From Clostridia bacterium DTU025 (GTDB taxonomy: Bacteria; Bacillota; DTU025): a DNA stretch of 41,590 nucleotides. Location of the stretch: assembly GCA_001513145.1 (NCBI GenBank), contig LFSP01000038.1, positions 1,687-43,276 of the forward strand, in the 5' to 3' direction. Positions 1 through 7,747 of this stretch are shown here, piece by piece. Numbering within the stretch: position 1 is the stretch's first letter; every line of letters begins with the position of its first letter. The translations under genes and the position numbers were made by a program. The notes beneath the pieces are model-generated. The model saw only the letters and a list, made by a program, of their open reading frames with translations, was not told the origin of the DNA and did not search any database.

Positions 1-26
1 GCCGCGCGGTGCCGCCCAGCATAGGC

Positions 27-2051
27 CTACACCGCCTCGGCGAACGCCTTGGAGAACTGGCTGTTGTAAAGGTCGTAGTAGAACCCCTTGGCAGCCATGA
101 GGGACTCATGGTTGCCATGCTCGATTATGCGTCCCTGGTTCATCACCACGATGACGTCGGCATTCCTTATTGTAGACAGGCGATGGGCGATGACGAAGCT
201 GGTCCTGCGCTTCATCAGCTCGGCCATGGCCTGCTGTATCAGCAGCTCAGTGCGGGTGTCAACGGAGCTTGTGGCCTCGTCGAGGATGAGTATCTGCGGG
301 TCGGCAAGGAATGCCCTGGCGATGGTGATAAGCTGCCTCTGGCCCTGCGAGATGGTGGACGCGTCATCACCTATACGGGTGTCGTAGCCTTCCGGAAGGG
401 CTCTCACGAAGTGGTCGACGCGAGCGGCGCGTGCCGCCGCAAGTATCTCCTCCTCGCCGGGCGGGCAGCGGTCGTCGCGGCAGCCGTAGGCTATGTTCTC
501 CCTGATGGTACCCTCGAACAACCAGGTGTCCTGCAGCACCATGCCGAAGAGGCTGCGCAGGCCGTCACGGCTCATGGCGCGGATGTCGACGCCGTCGATG
601 GTGATGGCGCCATCGTCCACGTCGTAGAAGCGCATCAGCAGGTTAACCAGGGTGGTCTTGCCGGCGCCGGTGGGGCCGACGATCGCCACCGTCTGGCCCG
701 GCTCGGCCACCAAGTTCAGGTTCTCAATCAGCGGCACGTCCGGCTTGTACCTGAACGACACGTTCCTGAACTCTACGCGGCCCGCGACGCGCGGCAGGCG
801 CACGGGCTGGGCCGGGTCGGGCGTCTCTTCGGCCTCATCCAGCACCTCGAACACCCGTTCGGCGGAGGCCACGGTGCTCTGTAGCACGTTCATGATGGAC
901 GCCGTCTGAGAGATGGGCTGGCTGAACTGCCTGGCATACTGGATGAAGGCCTGAACGTCGCCGAGGGTTATCAGTCCCCTCGCAACCCTGATCCCACCGA
1001 TGACGCACACTCCCACGTAATTCAGGTTGTTGATGAAGTGCATGGCCGGCATGATGATCCCGGATATGAAATGTGCTCTGGAGGCCGCGGCGTACAGCCG
1101 CGCGTTCTCGTCGTCGAAGGCACGCAAAGCCTTCTCCTGGCCGTTGAACGCCTGCACCACTGTGTGCCCTGTGTACATCTCCTCTATGTGACCGTTGAGC
1201 TTGCCCGTGCTCTCCCACTGCGCGGCGAACTGCCTCTGCGACCTGCCCGCGATGCCCAATGTGACGATGAGGCTCAGCGGCAGCGTGGCCAATGCCATCA
1301 GCGTGAGTAAGGGACTGATGCTCAGCATCATGTAGAGCACGCCCACCACCGTGACAGCGGCAGTGATCAGCTGCGTCGTGATCTGCTGCAGCGTACTTGC
1401 GATGTTGTCGATGTCGTTGGTGACGCGACTCAGGATCTCGCCTCTGGTGTTGCTGTCGTAGTACTTGAGCGGCACGCGCGCAAGCTTCGCATCGACGTCC
1501 CTGCGCAGCCGGTACACCAGGCGCTGCGACACGCCTGCCATGATGTAATGCTGCGCCCAGCTGAACGCCGCCGATAGCACGTAAAGCATCGCGGCGGCCA
1601 GCAGCACGCTCCGGATGGCCGCGAAATCCACGCCCCGGCCTGGTACCACGTTCATCCTGCCCAGCATGTCGGCGAGCTCCTGCCGGCCGGCGGCTCTGAG
1701 CATGCGGTCCACCTGCTCCACGCTGAGCCCTGCAGGAAACTGCTTGCCTATGATCCCCTCGAACAGCAGGTTCGTGGCATTGCCCAGGATCCGCGGCCCC
1801 ACAATGGAGAAGACCACGCTCCCCAGAGCCAGCGCCACAACCATCAGCGTGGCCAACCTGTAAGGCGCCAGCAGGCGCAATAGCCGCCGAAGGGAGCCCT
1901 TGAAGTCCCTTGCCCTTTCGGCGGGCATCATCCCAGGCGGGCCGTGGAAGCCGCCTCTCCCCGGACCGCGGCCGAAGCGCGGACCCCGACCCTGCCCTGG
2001 CTCTGGCCCGGTCGCGGCCAGCCGCGGCACCCTCTCGCTACCGCCGCTCAT
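27..2051 (-). CDS. ABC exporter half-transporter, catalytic NBD subunit
   Basis: Half-transporter of 674 aa: a Pro/Gly/Arg-rich N-terminal tail (about residues 1-50), a six-helix exporter membrane domain (about 60-370) and a C-terminal nucleotide-binding domain. The NBD shows Walker A GPTGAGKTT, Walker B ILILDEATSSVD with the catalytic Glu, and an H-loop His in IAHRLSTI. Its signature motif is the divergent ISQGQ rather than LSGGQ. The start overlaps the stop of the upstream half-transporter by 4 bases, so the two are co-translated and very likely form a heterodimer of the BmrCD/LmrCD/TM287-288 kind. The MarR gene heads the operon, which suggests inducible drug or toxic-compound efflux. The substrate cannot be told from sequence. 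The tail is longer than usual for the family and looks disordered. Confidence 0.93.
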   Translation of the reverse strand: MSGGSERVPRLAATGPEPGQGRGPRFGRGPGRGGFHGPPGMMPAERARDFKGSLRRLLRLLAPYRLATLMVVALALGSVVFSIVGPRILGNATNLLFEGIIGKQFPAGLSVEQVDRMLRAAGRQELADMLGRMNVVPGRGVDFAAIRSVLLAAAMLYVLSAAFSWAQHYIMAGVSQRLVYRLRRDVDAKLARVPLKYYDSNTRGEILSRVTNDIDNIASTLQQITTQLITAAVTVVGVLYMMLSISPLLTLMALATLPLSLIVTLGIAGRSQRQFAAQWESTGKLNGHIEEMYTGHTVVQAFNGQEKALRAFDDENARLYAAASRAHFISGIIMPAMHFINNLNYVGVCVIGGIRVARGLITLGDVQAFIQYARQFSQPISQTASIMNVLQSTVASAERVFEVLDEAEETPDPAQPVRLPRVAGRVEFRNVSFRYKPDVPLIENLNLVAEPGQTVAIVGPTGAGKTTLVNLLMRFYDVDDGAITIDGVDIRAMSRDGLRSLFGMVLQDTWLFEGTIRENIAYGCRDDRCPPGEEEILAAARAARVDHFVRALPEGYDTRIGDDASTISQGQRQLITIARAFLADPQILILDEATSSVDTRTELLIQQAMAELMKRRTSFVIAHRLSTIRNADVIVVMNQGRIIEHGNHESLMAAKGFYYDLYNSQFSKAFAEAV

Positions 2052-3805
2052 GCTATCTCCTCCTCAGCGTGCTGCGACCGGACTATCTCCTTGTACACCT
2101 CGCAGCTAGTCATCAGCTCGGCATGGGTACCGATCCCCACCACCTGGCCCTTGTCCAGCACGACTATCCGGTCGGCGTCTTTGATGGTGCTCACCCGCTG
2201 CGCCACTATGAACACTGTGGCGTCCCCCACCTGCTTTCGCAGCGCCGCCCGTAACCGCGCGTCGGTGGCGAAGTCCAAGGCGGAGAAGCTGTCGTCGAAA
2301 ACGTAGATCCGCGGCCTCTTCACCAGCGCACGGGCTATAGCCAACCGCTGACGCTGTCCGCCCGATACGTTGGTGCCGCCCTGGGCGATGGCCGCCTCCA
2401 GTTGCCCAGGCATCTCGCTGACGAATCCTTTAGCCTGCGCCACGTCCAGCGCCTTCCACAGCTCCGCCTCTGCGGCGTCCTCCTTGCCGTATCGTAGGTT
2501 GCTGGCCACCGTGCCGCTGAACAGGAAGGCCTTCTGCGGCACCAACCCCACCATGCCCCTGAGCCTCTTCAGCGGGATGTCTCTTACGTCGACGCCGTCG
2601 ATAAGCAGCGCCCCGTCCGTAGCATCATAGAGCCTGGGTATCAGGTTCACCAGGGTGGACTTCCCCGATCCCGTGCTGCCTATGATGGCCGTCACCTCGC
2701 CCGGCCTGGCCACGAACGACACCCCGCTGAGAACCGGCGCCTCTGCCCCAGGATATGTGAACCCCACGTCACGAAACTCCACGATGCCTTCAGGCATTGG
2801 GTCAGCCGGCGACTCGTCCTCAGCCTCCGACGGGCCCTCCAGGGCGGCCGGACCCGCCACCGACGGCACCTCAGCCAGCACCTCCTGCACGCGCTCCGCC
2901 GACGCCACAGCTCTCGGCACCATCACCAGCATCACCACGGCCATCATCACCGACATCAGGATCTGCATCACATACGAGATGAAGGCCGTCAGGTTCCCGA
3001 GAGGCATCGCCCCGCTGTCGATCCTGTGGGCACCGAACCACATGATGGCCACCGCCGACAGGTGCATGATGAGCATCAGCGAAGGCATGACCAGGGCCAT
3101 AGTTCGCTGGATGGTGAGGGCGGTGTTGGTGAGGTCCAGGTTTGCCTCGTTGAACCTGCTCGCCTCCCTCTCAGTCGTCACGAAAGCCCTTATCACCCTG
3201 ACGCCGGCTATCTTCTCCCGCACCACCTGGTTCAGCCGGTCGATCTTCCTCTGCTGCAGCTTGAACAGGGGCATGGTGCGACGCATCACCAGCCCCACCA
3301 CCAAGGCCATCAGAGGCACGATCACGATTATAGACGCCGAAAGCGGCACGTCCTGCCTGAGGGCCATGATCACGCCGCCGACGCTCATGATGGGCGCTGA
3401 GAACATCATGTTGAACCCCATCAACACTGCCATCTGCATCTGCTGCACATCGTTGGTGGTTCGGGTTATCAGCGACGGAGCCCCGAACCTGTTCACCTCA
3501 GCCTGCGACAGGCTCTGCACCTTGGCGAACACTGCCCGGCGCAGGTCACGCCCAAACCCCATGGCCGACCGCGCAGTGAGGAACACCGCCAGCATGGAGC
3601 ACCCGGCCAGAAGAAGCGTCACCGCCAGCATCACGAGGCCGATGCGGACTATCGTGTCGATATCGCCCATGGCGATGCCCTCGTTGATGATCCTGGCGTT
3701 CAGATCAGGCAAGTACAGATTCGATAGCGACTGCACCAGCAGAAGCACGCTCACCATCGTCAGCTGCTTCCAGTACGGTTTGAGGTATCTCAGCACGTAT
3801 GTCAT
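2048..3805 (-). CDS. ABC exporter half-transporter, degenerate NBD subunit
   Basis: Half-transporter of 585 aa with an N-terminal six-helix exporter domain (about 15-300), an acidic Pro/Glu-rich linker (about 315-335) and an NBD. Walker A is GSTGSGKST and the signature VSGGQ is canonical. The residue after the Walker B Asp is Asp instead of catalytic Glu (VFDDSFSALD), and the H-loop His is Gln (VAQRVSTI). This is complementary to the partner encoded immediately downstream, which has Glu and His but a weak signature. Together they should give one consensus and one degenerate ATP site, the known pattern of heterodimeric exporters. The start overlaps the MarR stop and the stop overlaps the partner's start, 4 bases each. 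Confidence 0.93.
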   Translation of the reverse strand: MTYVLRYLKPYWKQLTMVSVLLLVQSLSNLYLPDLNARIINEGIAMGDIDTIVRIGLVMLAVTLLLAGCSMLAVFLTARSAMGFGRDLRRAVFAKVQSLSQAEVNRFGAPSLITRTTNDVQQMQMAVLMGFNMMFSAPIMSVGGVIMALRQDVPLSASIIVIVPLMALVVGLVMRRTMPLFKLQQRKIDRLNQVVREKIAGVRVIRAFVTTEREASRFNEANLDLTNTALTIQRTMALVMPSLMLIMHLSAVAIMWFGAHRIDSGAMPLGNLTAFISYVMQILMSVMMAVVMLVMVPRAVASAERVQEVLAEVPSVAGPAALEGPSEAEDESPADPMPEGIVEFRDVGFTYPGAEAPVLSGVSFVARPGEVTAIIGSTGSGKSTLVNLIPRLYDATDGALLIDGVDVRDIPLKRLRGMVGLVPQKAFLFSGTVASNLRYGKEDAAEAELWKALDVAQAKGFVSEMPGQLEAAIAQGGTNVSGGQRQRLAIARALVKRPRIYVFDDSFSALDFATDARLRAALRKQVGDATVFIVAQRVSTIKDADRIVVLDKGQVVGIGTHAELMTSCEVYKEIVRSQHAEEEIA

Positions 3806-4341
3806 GGGTTCCCGTCTCCCCTGCTCTTCACAGACAGGTTCTCGCCCAGCGACCTCAACAGCCGCTCCAGCTCAACCTGGTCTTCCTTGGGCATCCTCCC
3901 GATGCCGGAGCCGATAAACTGCCTCAGCACGTCGTCTATCTTGGACTGGAACGCCCGTCCCTCGTCGGTGACGTACACGCGGGTGATCCTCTGATCGCTT
4001 TCATCGCTTCTGCGCACGATCAGGCCAGCCTGTTCCATTCGCTGAAGCATCACAGTCACAGTTGGTCTTGATACATGTAGACGCCGAGCCAAATCGTGCT
4101 GGGGGATGCCGTCATCGTGGCGAAGTATCATGAGACACCGTGCCTGCCCGGGGTAGAGCCCCTTCTGCTTGAGCATCCTGAACAGCACCTGGCCATGCAG
4201 GCGCATCGTCTTGAAGAGTGCGTTGAACACCCTGAGGGACAGCGAATCCACACCCTTCAGGTTCTGAAACGGAAGCGTGTTTCCATCGTCGCTGCTGAAC
4301 ACGATGGCATCACCCCTATCCAACACGCGAACTATTGCCAT
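3802..4341 (-). CDS. MarR-family transcriptional regulator
   Basis: Protein of 179 aa with a MarR winged helix: the recognition region reads HDLARRLHVSRPTVTVMLQRM, followed by the wing with the typical D-x-R segment (SDESDQRITRVYVTDEG). An N-terminal extension of about 40 residues precedes the usual MarR start. The gene overlaps the first exporter gene by 4 bases, so it most likely represses the exporter operon and itself and releases DNA when it binds a ligand. The ATG at 4339-4341 has no Shine-Dalgarno sequence; either the mRNA is leaderless or translation starts at an internal GTG (for example at residue 31, VDSLSLRV). The start is therefore uncertain; the family is not. Confidence 0.88.
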   Translation of the reverse strand: MAIVRVLDRGDAIVFSSDDGNTLPFQNLKGVDSLSLRVFNALFKTMRLHGQVLFRMLKQKGLYPGQARCLMILRHDDGIPQHDLARRLHVSRPTVTVMLQRMEQAGLIVRRSDESDQRITRVYVTDEGRAFQSKIDDVLRQFIGSGIGRMPKEDQVELERLLRSLGENLSVKSRGDGNP

Positions 4342-4363
4342 GCTAACAGATAGCTAACTAACA
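4342..4363 (-). promoter_or_regulatory. Candidate MarR operator/promoter of the exporter operon
   Basis: Directly upstream of the MarR start the minus strand carries two TGTTAG repeats 15 bp apart flanking a TAGCTA palindrome. A weak -35/-10 pair (TTTTCA, 17 bp, TATCTG) would place the transcription start at or next to the ATG. This is an AT-rich island in GC-rich DNA, as expected for a MarR operator. Inferred from position and repeats only. Confidence 0.35.
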
Positions 4364-4529
4364 ATCAAGTGAAAAGGTTACCACCGTGGGGAAGCCAAGA
4401 CGGGGGTTCCGACCGCGCCCCTTCCGCCCGTCACCGCCGCAGAGGCACCACACCTGGGGTCATCGGGAGGCCGGCACGACAGAACACCGCCGGCACAACC
4501 GCCACGACCAGACTCCAGCGAACTCGACC

Positions 4530-5342
4530 TTACTGGCCCGTGACAATCGCCACGCTGGCGCTGGCCCCGATCCGGTTGGCGCCGGCCGCCACCATCCTCT
4601 CTGCGGTGGCCCTGTCCCGGATGCCGCCCGACGCCTTCACTCCGATGAAGGGCCCCACCGCGCGTCTCATGAGCACGACGTCCTCCACGGTGGCACCTCC
4701 GGAGGAGAACCCTGTGGACGTCTTCACGAAGTCAGCCCCCATGTGCTTGGCGATCAGGCAGGCCTTGACCTTCTCCTCCGGCGACAGCAGAGCAGTCTCG
4801 ATGATGACCTTTACCAGCGCCTTGCCGCGCGCTGCGTCCACCACGGCCTGCACGTCCCTCTTCACCAGCTCGTAGTTGCCGGACTTCAGCGCACCAATGT
4901 TCATCACCATATCGACTTCCCTGGCACCGCTGGCGATGGCATCCCGCACCTCAGCCGCCTTGACGAAGGAGGTAGTGGCCCCTAACGGGAAGCCTATCAC
5001 CGTGCACACCTTGACCGGCGAGCTCTCCAGCAACGACGCGCACAGGGCGACGTTGGCCGGGTTCACGCACACCGAAGCGAACCCGTGCTCAAGGGCCTCC
5101 TCGCACAGCCTCCGCACGGCTTCCTCCGTGGCGTCAGGTTTCAACAGCGTGTGGTCAATGATGCGGGCCAGATCCAACAGGCTGGGCACGGTGGCATCAG
5201 CGCCCTTTGCATCGGTGCAGGCCTTCCCCGCCGCCTTCGCCTTCAGCCCCGGCAGCACCGGCTCCATCTCTGTGGTCACCTTCTCGATGAGCTGGTCCAC
5301 GTTCAACTGCCTAGTCACCTGGAAACACCTCACAGCATCCAC
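4530..5342 (-). CDS. deoC: Deoxyribose-phosphate aldolase
   Basis: Class I aldolase that splits 2-deoxyribose-5-phosphate into acetaldehyde and glyceraldehyde-3-phosphate. Diagnostic segments are [28 protein letters not shown] with the proton-relay Asp, the Schiff-base Lys in DFVKTSTGF, and the second Lys in [10 protein letters not shown]. At 270 aa it carries about 45 residues in front of the conserved core, longer than typical DeoC. Two starts are possible: ATG at 5342, preceded by GAGAGG, and GTG at 5318, preceded by GAGGTG and overlapping the stop of the kinase gene. Either way the two genes overlap and should be translationally coupled. Confidence 0.95.
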   Translation of the reverse strand: MDAVRCFQVTRQLNVDQLIEKVTTEMEPVLPGLKAKAAGKACTDAKGADATVPSLLDLARIIDHTLLKPDATEEAVRRLCEEALEHGFASVCVNPANVALCASLLESSPVKVCTVIGFPLGATTSFVKAAEVRDAIASGAREVDMVMNIGALKSGNYELVKRDVQAVVDAARGKALVKVIIETALLSPEEKVKACLIAKHMGADFVKTSTGFSSGGATVEDVVLMRRAVGPFIGVKASGGIRDRATAERMVAAGANRIGASASVAIVTGQ

Positions 5343-6378
5343 ATTTCAGCCTCTCGGCACCTGCCCGGTCCACGGTCCACCGCTGGGCGATGAACTTGTC
5401 CACCTCTGACCTGGTGGGCATCGCCGCCGCAGTGCCCACCCTGGTGACAGATATCGCCGCCGCGGCATTGGCGAACCGGCACGCGTCGTCCAGGCTCATC
5501 CCCTCCGCCAGGGCCACCGCGAGGGCTCCACTGAAGGCGTCGCCCGCCCCGGTGGTGTCCACTGCGTCCACCATGTATGGCGGGATGTGCCTGCACCCTG
5601 CCGCATCTGCCACCAACACTCCGCTCGATCCCAAGGTGATCACTGCAGCATTGCAGCCCTGCGCCAGCAGGGCCTCCGCGGCCTCAGCAGCCATGGTAAC
5701 CTTAGCAGCCTTAGCCGCCTCAGCCGCCGAAGCCACACCCGACTCATCCGGCTTATCCTTCGCCCCCGGCCAATCCGGACCGTCCAGCCCCGCGATGATC
5801 CGAGCCTCCGTCTCGTTGGGGGTGAGCACGTCAACCATGGCCAGCAGTTCTCGGCTCAGCGGCCTCCCGGGAGCCGGGTTCAGTATCACCCTGGCGCCGC
5901 ACTCCCGCCCCACCCTGGCGGCGTGCTCCACAGTCTCCAGTGGAATTTCAAGCTGCATGAGCAGAACGTCGGACGATGCCAGCACGTCCCTGGCCACGTT
6001 CACGTGTTCCGCGCTGACCCTTTCGTTGGCCCCGGGGGCCACCACTATCATGTTCTCGCCGTGAACGTCGTCCACCATTATCAGCGCCACGCCGGTGGCA
6101 ACACCTTCCAGTAGCGTCACGTGGTCGACGTCCACGCCCTCGCCCGACAGCGTGGTCAGGGCCAGCCGGCCGAACTCGTCGTCGCCGAGGCACGCCACCA
6201 TCTCCACGGCGGCGCCCAGGCGCGCCGCTGCCACCGCCTGGTTCGCCCCCTTGCCGCCGGCTCCCATGTGGAAGGTGGTCCCCAGAACCGTCTCCCCTGG
6301 CACAGGCAGGCGCGGCGCCCGCACCATGAGGTCAGTGTTGAAGCTTCCTATTACTGCGATCCTTGCACCGTCAGACAT
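5311..6378 (-). CDS. rbsK: Ribokinase-family (deoxy)ribokinase
   Basis: PfkB-family sugar kinase. It has the N-terminal substrate motif ([12 protein letters not shown]), the [18 protein letters not shown] glycine motif and the C-terminal anion-hole/catalytic motif [11 protein letters not shown]. The chosen ATG at 6376-6378 begins [11 protein letters not shown] and is preceded by GGGAGGGGGC; the upstream in-frame extension lacks family similarity. Length is 355 aa, against about 300 for most ribokinases, because an Ala/Glu/Lys-rich segment interrupts the region after the N-E-T-E motif. Being coupled to deoC, it may phosphorylate deoxyribose (DeoK role) rather than, or besides, ribose; sequence alone cannot separate the two. 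Adjacent transport genes for the sugar are not present. Confidence 0.9.
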   Translation of the reverse strand: MSDGARIAVIGSFNTDLMVRAPRLPVPGETVLGTTFHMGAGGKGANQAVAAARLGAAVEMVACLGDDEFGRLALTTLSGEGVDVDHVTLLEGVATGVALIMVDDVHGENMIVVAPGANERVSAEHVNVARDVLASSDVLLMQLEIPLETVEHAARVGRECGARVILNPAPGRPLSRELLAMVDVLTPNETEARIIAGLDGPDWPGAKDKPDESGVASAAEAAKAAKVTMAAEAAEALLAQGCNAAVITLGSSGVLVADAAGCRHIPPYMVDAVDTTGAGDAFSGALAVALAEGMSLDDACRFANAAAAISVTRVGTAAAMPTRSEVDKFIAQRWTVDRAGAERLKCGCCEVFPGD

Positions 6379-6437
6379 CTTCGAGCCCCCTCCCGGGCCA
6401 TCACGCTTGCTTGCCCCACCCGTATCCAGGCAATTAC

Positions 6438-6467
6438 ATGTTAGGCATCCCTTAGAACACGTGTCAA
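6438..6467 (-). promoter_or_regulatory. Sigma-A-like promoter of the rbsK-deoC operon
   Basis: On the minus strand a perfect -35 TTGACA (6462-6467) is followed after 18 bp by TAACAT (6438-6443). The predicted transcription start near 6431 leaves a leader of about 50 bases with a good ribosome-binding site before the ATG at 6378. An 8-bp palindrome ACACGTGT (6456-6463) overlaps the -35 edge and could be an operator for an unlinked sugar-responsive repressor. Confidence 0.5.
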
Positions 6468-6486
6468 CGCTTCGGGACCATTCCAT

Positions 6487-6959
6487 ACCGAGCTATGTAT
6501 CCCATTCCTGCGAAGTGCCCCGGCAGCGAACCAGCGTGACCGTGCTGCTTGTCCGACGGAGGTCGGCATCGGGCTCATGGGACTCATCACCTTGGGCCTC
6601 ATCGTGGCATCGTTCAGGGCAGCCGCTCCGCTCTCGCTACCCCTGTTCTTCATCGCGTCGCAGCAGTTGATGAAGCTCTCCAAGTACAGCGGTGAGAAGA
6701 TGGAGCTCGGTGCCGTTCTTGTCTGCATGTTCGAAGCGACGATCGTTCTCGTCCTCTCGTCCTCGTGTTGCTTGTGCTGGGGCTTTGGCTACTGCGCTGA
6801 TCAGCTGGTGCGAAGCGCTCAGCACCCGACGACAGCCGCCGGCCGTCGATGACGTCCAACCGCACCCGACAGCTCCCACCGGCTCCTGCCGGCTCTTGCG
6901 GGCCTCCCGCTTGCCGTCGCCTCCTCCCAGATGCTAGTATCGAGCTGAGGTGATCTCCG
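6487..6959. other. Gene-poor spacer with no convincing gene
   Basis: Open frames here (for example 91 codons from 6577 on plus, 95 codons ending at 6441 on minus) have no recognisable family and no good ribosome-binding site. One minus-strand frame around 6650-6760 reads DKNGTELHLLTAVLGELHQL, faintly like the strand after the first catalytic Asp of ISAs1/IS4-type transposases. It could be a scrap of a dead insertion sequence next to a toxin-antitoxin pair, but the match is too short to call. Confidence 0.35.
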
Positions 6960-7265
6960 ATGGAGGAGATGCTCCAGCAGATCGTCGAGGCCATCGTCGA
7001 CGCCGTGCAGCCCGACAGGATCATCCTGTTCGGCTCCAGGCTGCATCCGCCAGTCGACCCCTCGGCCGACTACGACATCCTCGTGCTCAAGCGAGGGGTG
7101 GGCAACCGCCGCCGCGCGGCTCAGCGCATCTACCTGAGCCTTGCCCACATCCCCGCTCCGGTCGACATCATCGTCGAAGACCCCGACCACGTCGACCAGT
7201 ATCGCGACGCGCCTCAGTTCCTTTACGCCGAGGCGCTGCGGGGGCGTGTCCTCTATGAGAGATAA
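6960..7265 (+). CDS. MNT-type nucleotidyltransferase (antitoxin of HEPN/MNT pair)
   Basis: Small nucleotidyltransferase of 101 aa. It has the full minimal-NTase signature GSX10DXD: Gly25-Ser26, then Asp37 and Asp39 in SADYDILVLK, with a third likely carboxylate Asp69 in PVDIIVED. In characterised MntA/HepT pairs such a protein polyadenylylates the HEPN toxin and neutralises it. The downstream HEPN gene starts inside its last codons (11-base overlap), giving the usual co-translated module. GAGGTGAT lies just ahead of the ATG. The pair stands alone, facing the minus-strand Liv operon, as mobile toxin-antitoxin cassettes often do. Confidence 0.85.
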   Translation: MEEMLQQIVEAIVDAVQPDRIILFGSRLHPPVDPSADYDILVLKRGVGNRRRAAQRIYLSLAHIPAPVDIIVEDPDHVDQYRDAPQFLYAEALRGRVLYER

Positions 7266-7677
7266 GTGGAGAGGCAAGTGCCGCCCTGAACAACCATGGA
7301 CCCAGTGGATGGTCCGCGCAGCCAGCAACCTTGCCCGCGCCCGCCAGGGCCGCCAGTGCGAGGAGGTGCTCTTCGAGGACCTGTGCTTCGACGCCCAGCA
7401 GGCGGCGGAAAAGGCCCTGAAAGCTCTACTCATCTTCTTCGGCTGCAAGGCCCCGCGCACCCACTCCATCGGTTATCTCATGCGTCTCATTGAAGACCGG
7501 ATCTGCGTTCCCATCCCGCCAGACGTGAGGCCGGCCGTGATCCTGTCAGACTACGCCGTCACCACGCGCTACCCAGGAGACTGGGAGCCCGTGGACGAAG
7601 ACGAGTACAATGAAGCCGTGAAGCTGGCGGGCCGAGTGTACCAGTGGGTGCTCGACACCATCCAGCTCCACGACTAG
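7255..7677 (+). CDS. HEPN-domain protein (putative toxin partner)
   Basis: HEPN-domain protein of 140 aa. The start ATG overlaps the end of the MNT gene; a longer upstream frame exists but covers the MNT gene in another frame. The family core is visible: the helix FDAQQAAEKALKALLIFFG, the APRTHSIGYLMRL turn, and SDYAVTTRYP near residues 98-107. HEPN toxins of this pairing are usually RNases using an R-X4-6-H motif; no such spacing is obvious here, only Arg68-Thr-His70 and the TRYP segment. It may be a non-canonical or non-RNase member. It was assigned as the toxin because of gene order and family pairing, not shown activity. Confidence 0.8.
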   Translation: MRDKWRGKCRPEQPWTQWMVRAASNLARARQGRQCEEVLFEDLCFDAQQAAEKALKALLIFFGCKAPRTHSIGYLMRLIEDRICVPIPPDVRPAVILSDYAVTTRYPGDWEPVDEDEYNEAVKLAGRVYQWVLDTIQLHD

Positions 7678-7683
7678 TCCCCT

Positions 7684-7703
7684 GGCTCGAGCCGGCTCGA
7701 GCC
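7684..7703. terminator. Perfect 20-bp palindrome between convergent genes
   Basis: GGCTCGAGCC occurs twice in tandem, making a 20-bp perfect palindrome that can fold as an 8-bp stem with a CCGG loop. It lies between the HEPN stop and the convergent binding-protein gene, where a shared terminator is expected. It lacks a T tract on either side, so intrinsic termination is uncertain. Confidence 0.35.
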
Positions 7704-7747
7704 CGATCAACCCGCGGCCAACTGGCACGCGGCTGACCACTGCCCCT

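Noticed and set aside
6577-6852. Plus-strand frame of 91 codons with hydrophobic stretches
   Set aside because: No ribosome-binding site, no family match, Cys- and Ser-rich low-complexity sequence; probably chance in a gene-poor spacer.
6637-6879. Possible ISAs1/IS4-type transposase scrap on the minus strand
   Set aside because: Only one short stretch (DKNGTELHLLTAVLGELHQL) looks transposase-like; no catalytic residues, inverted repeats or target duplication were found.
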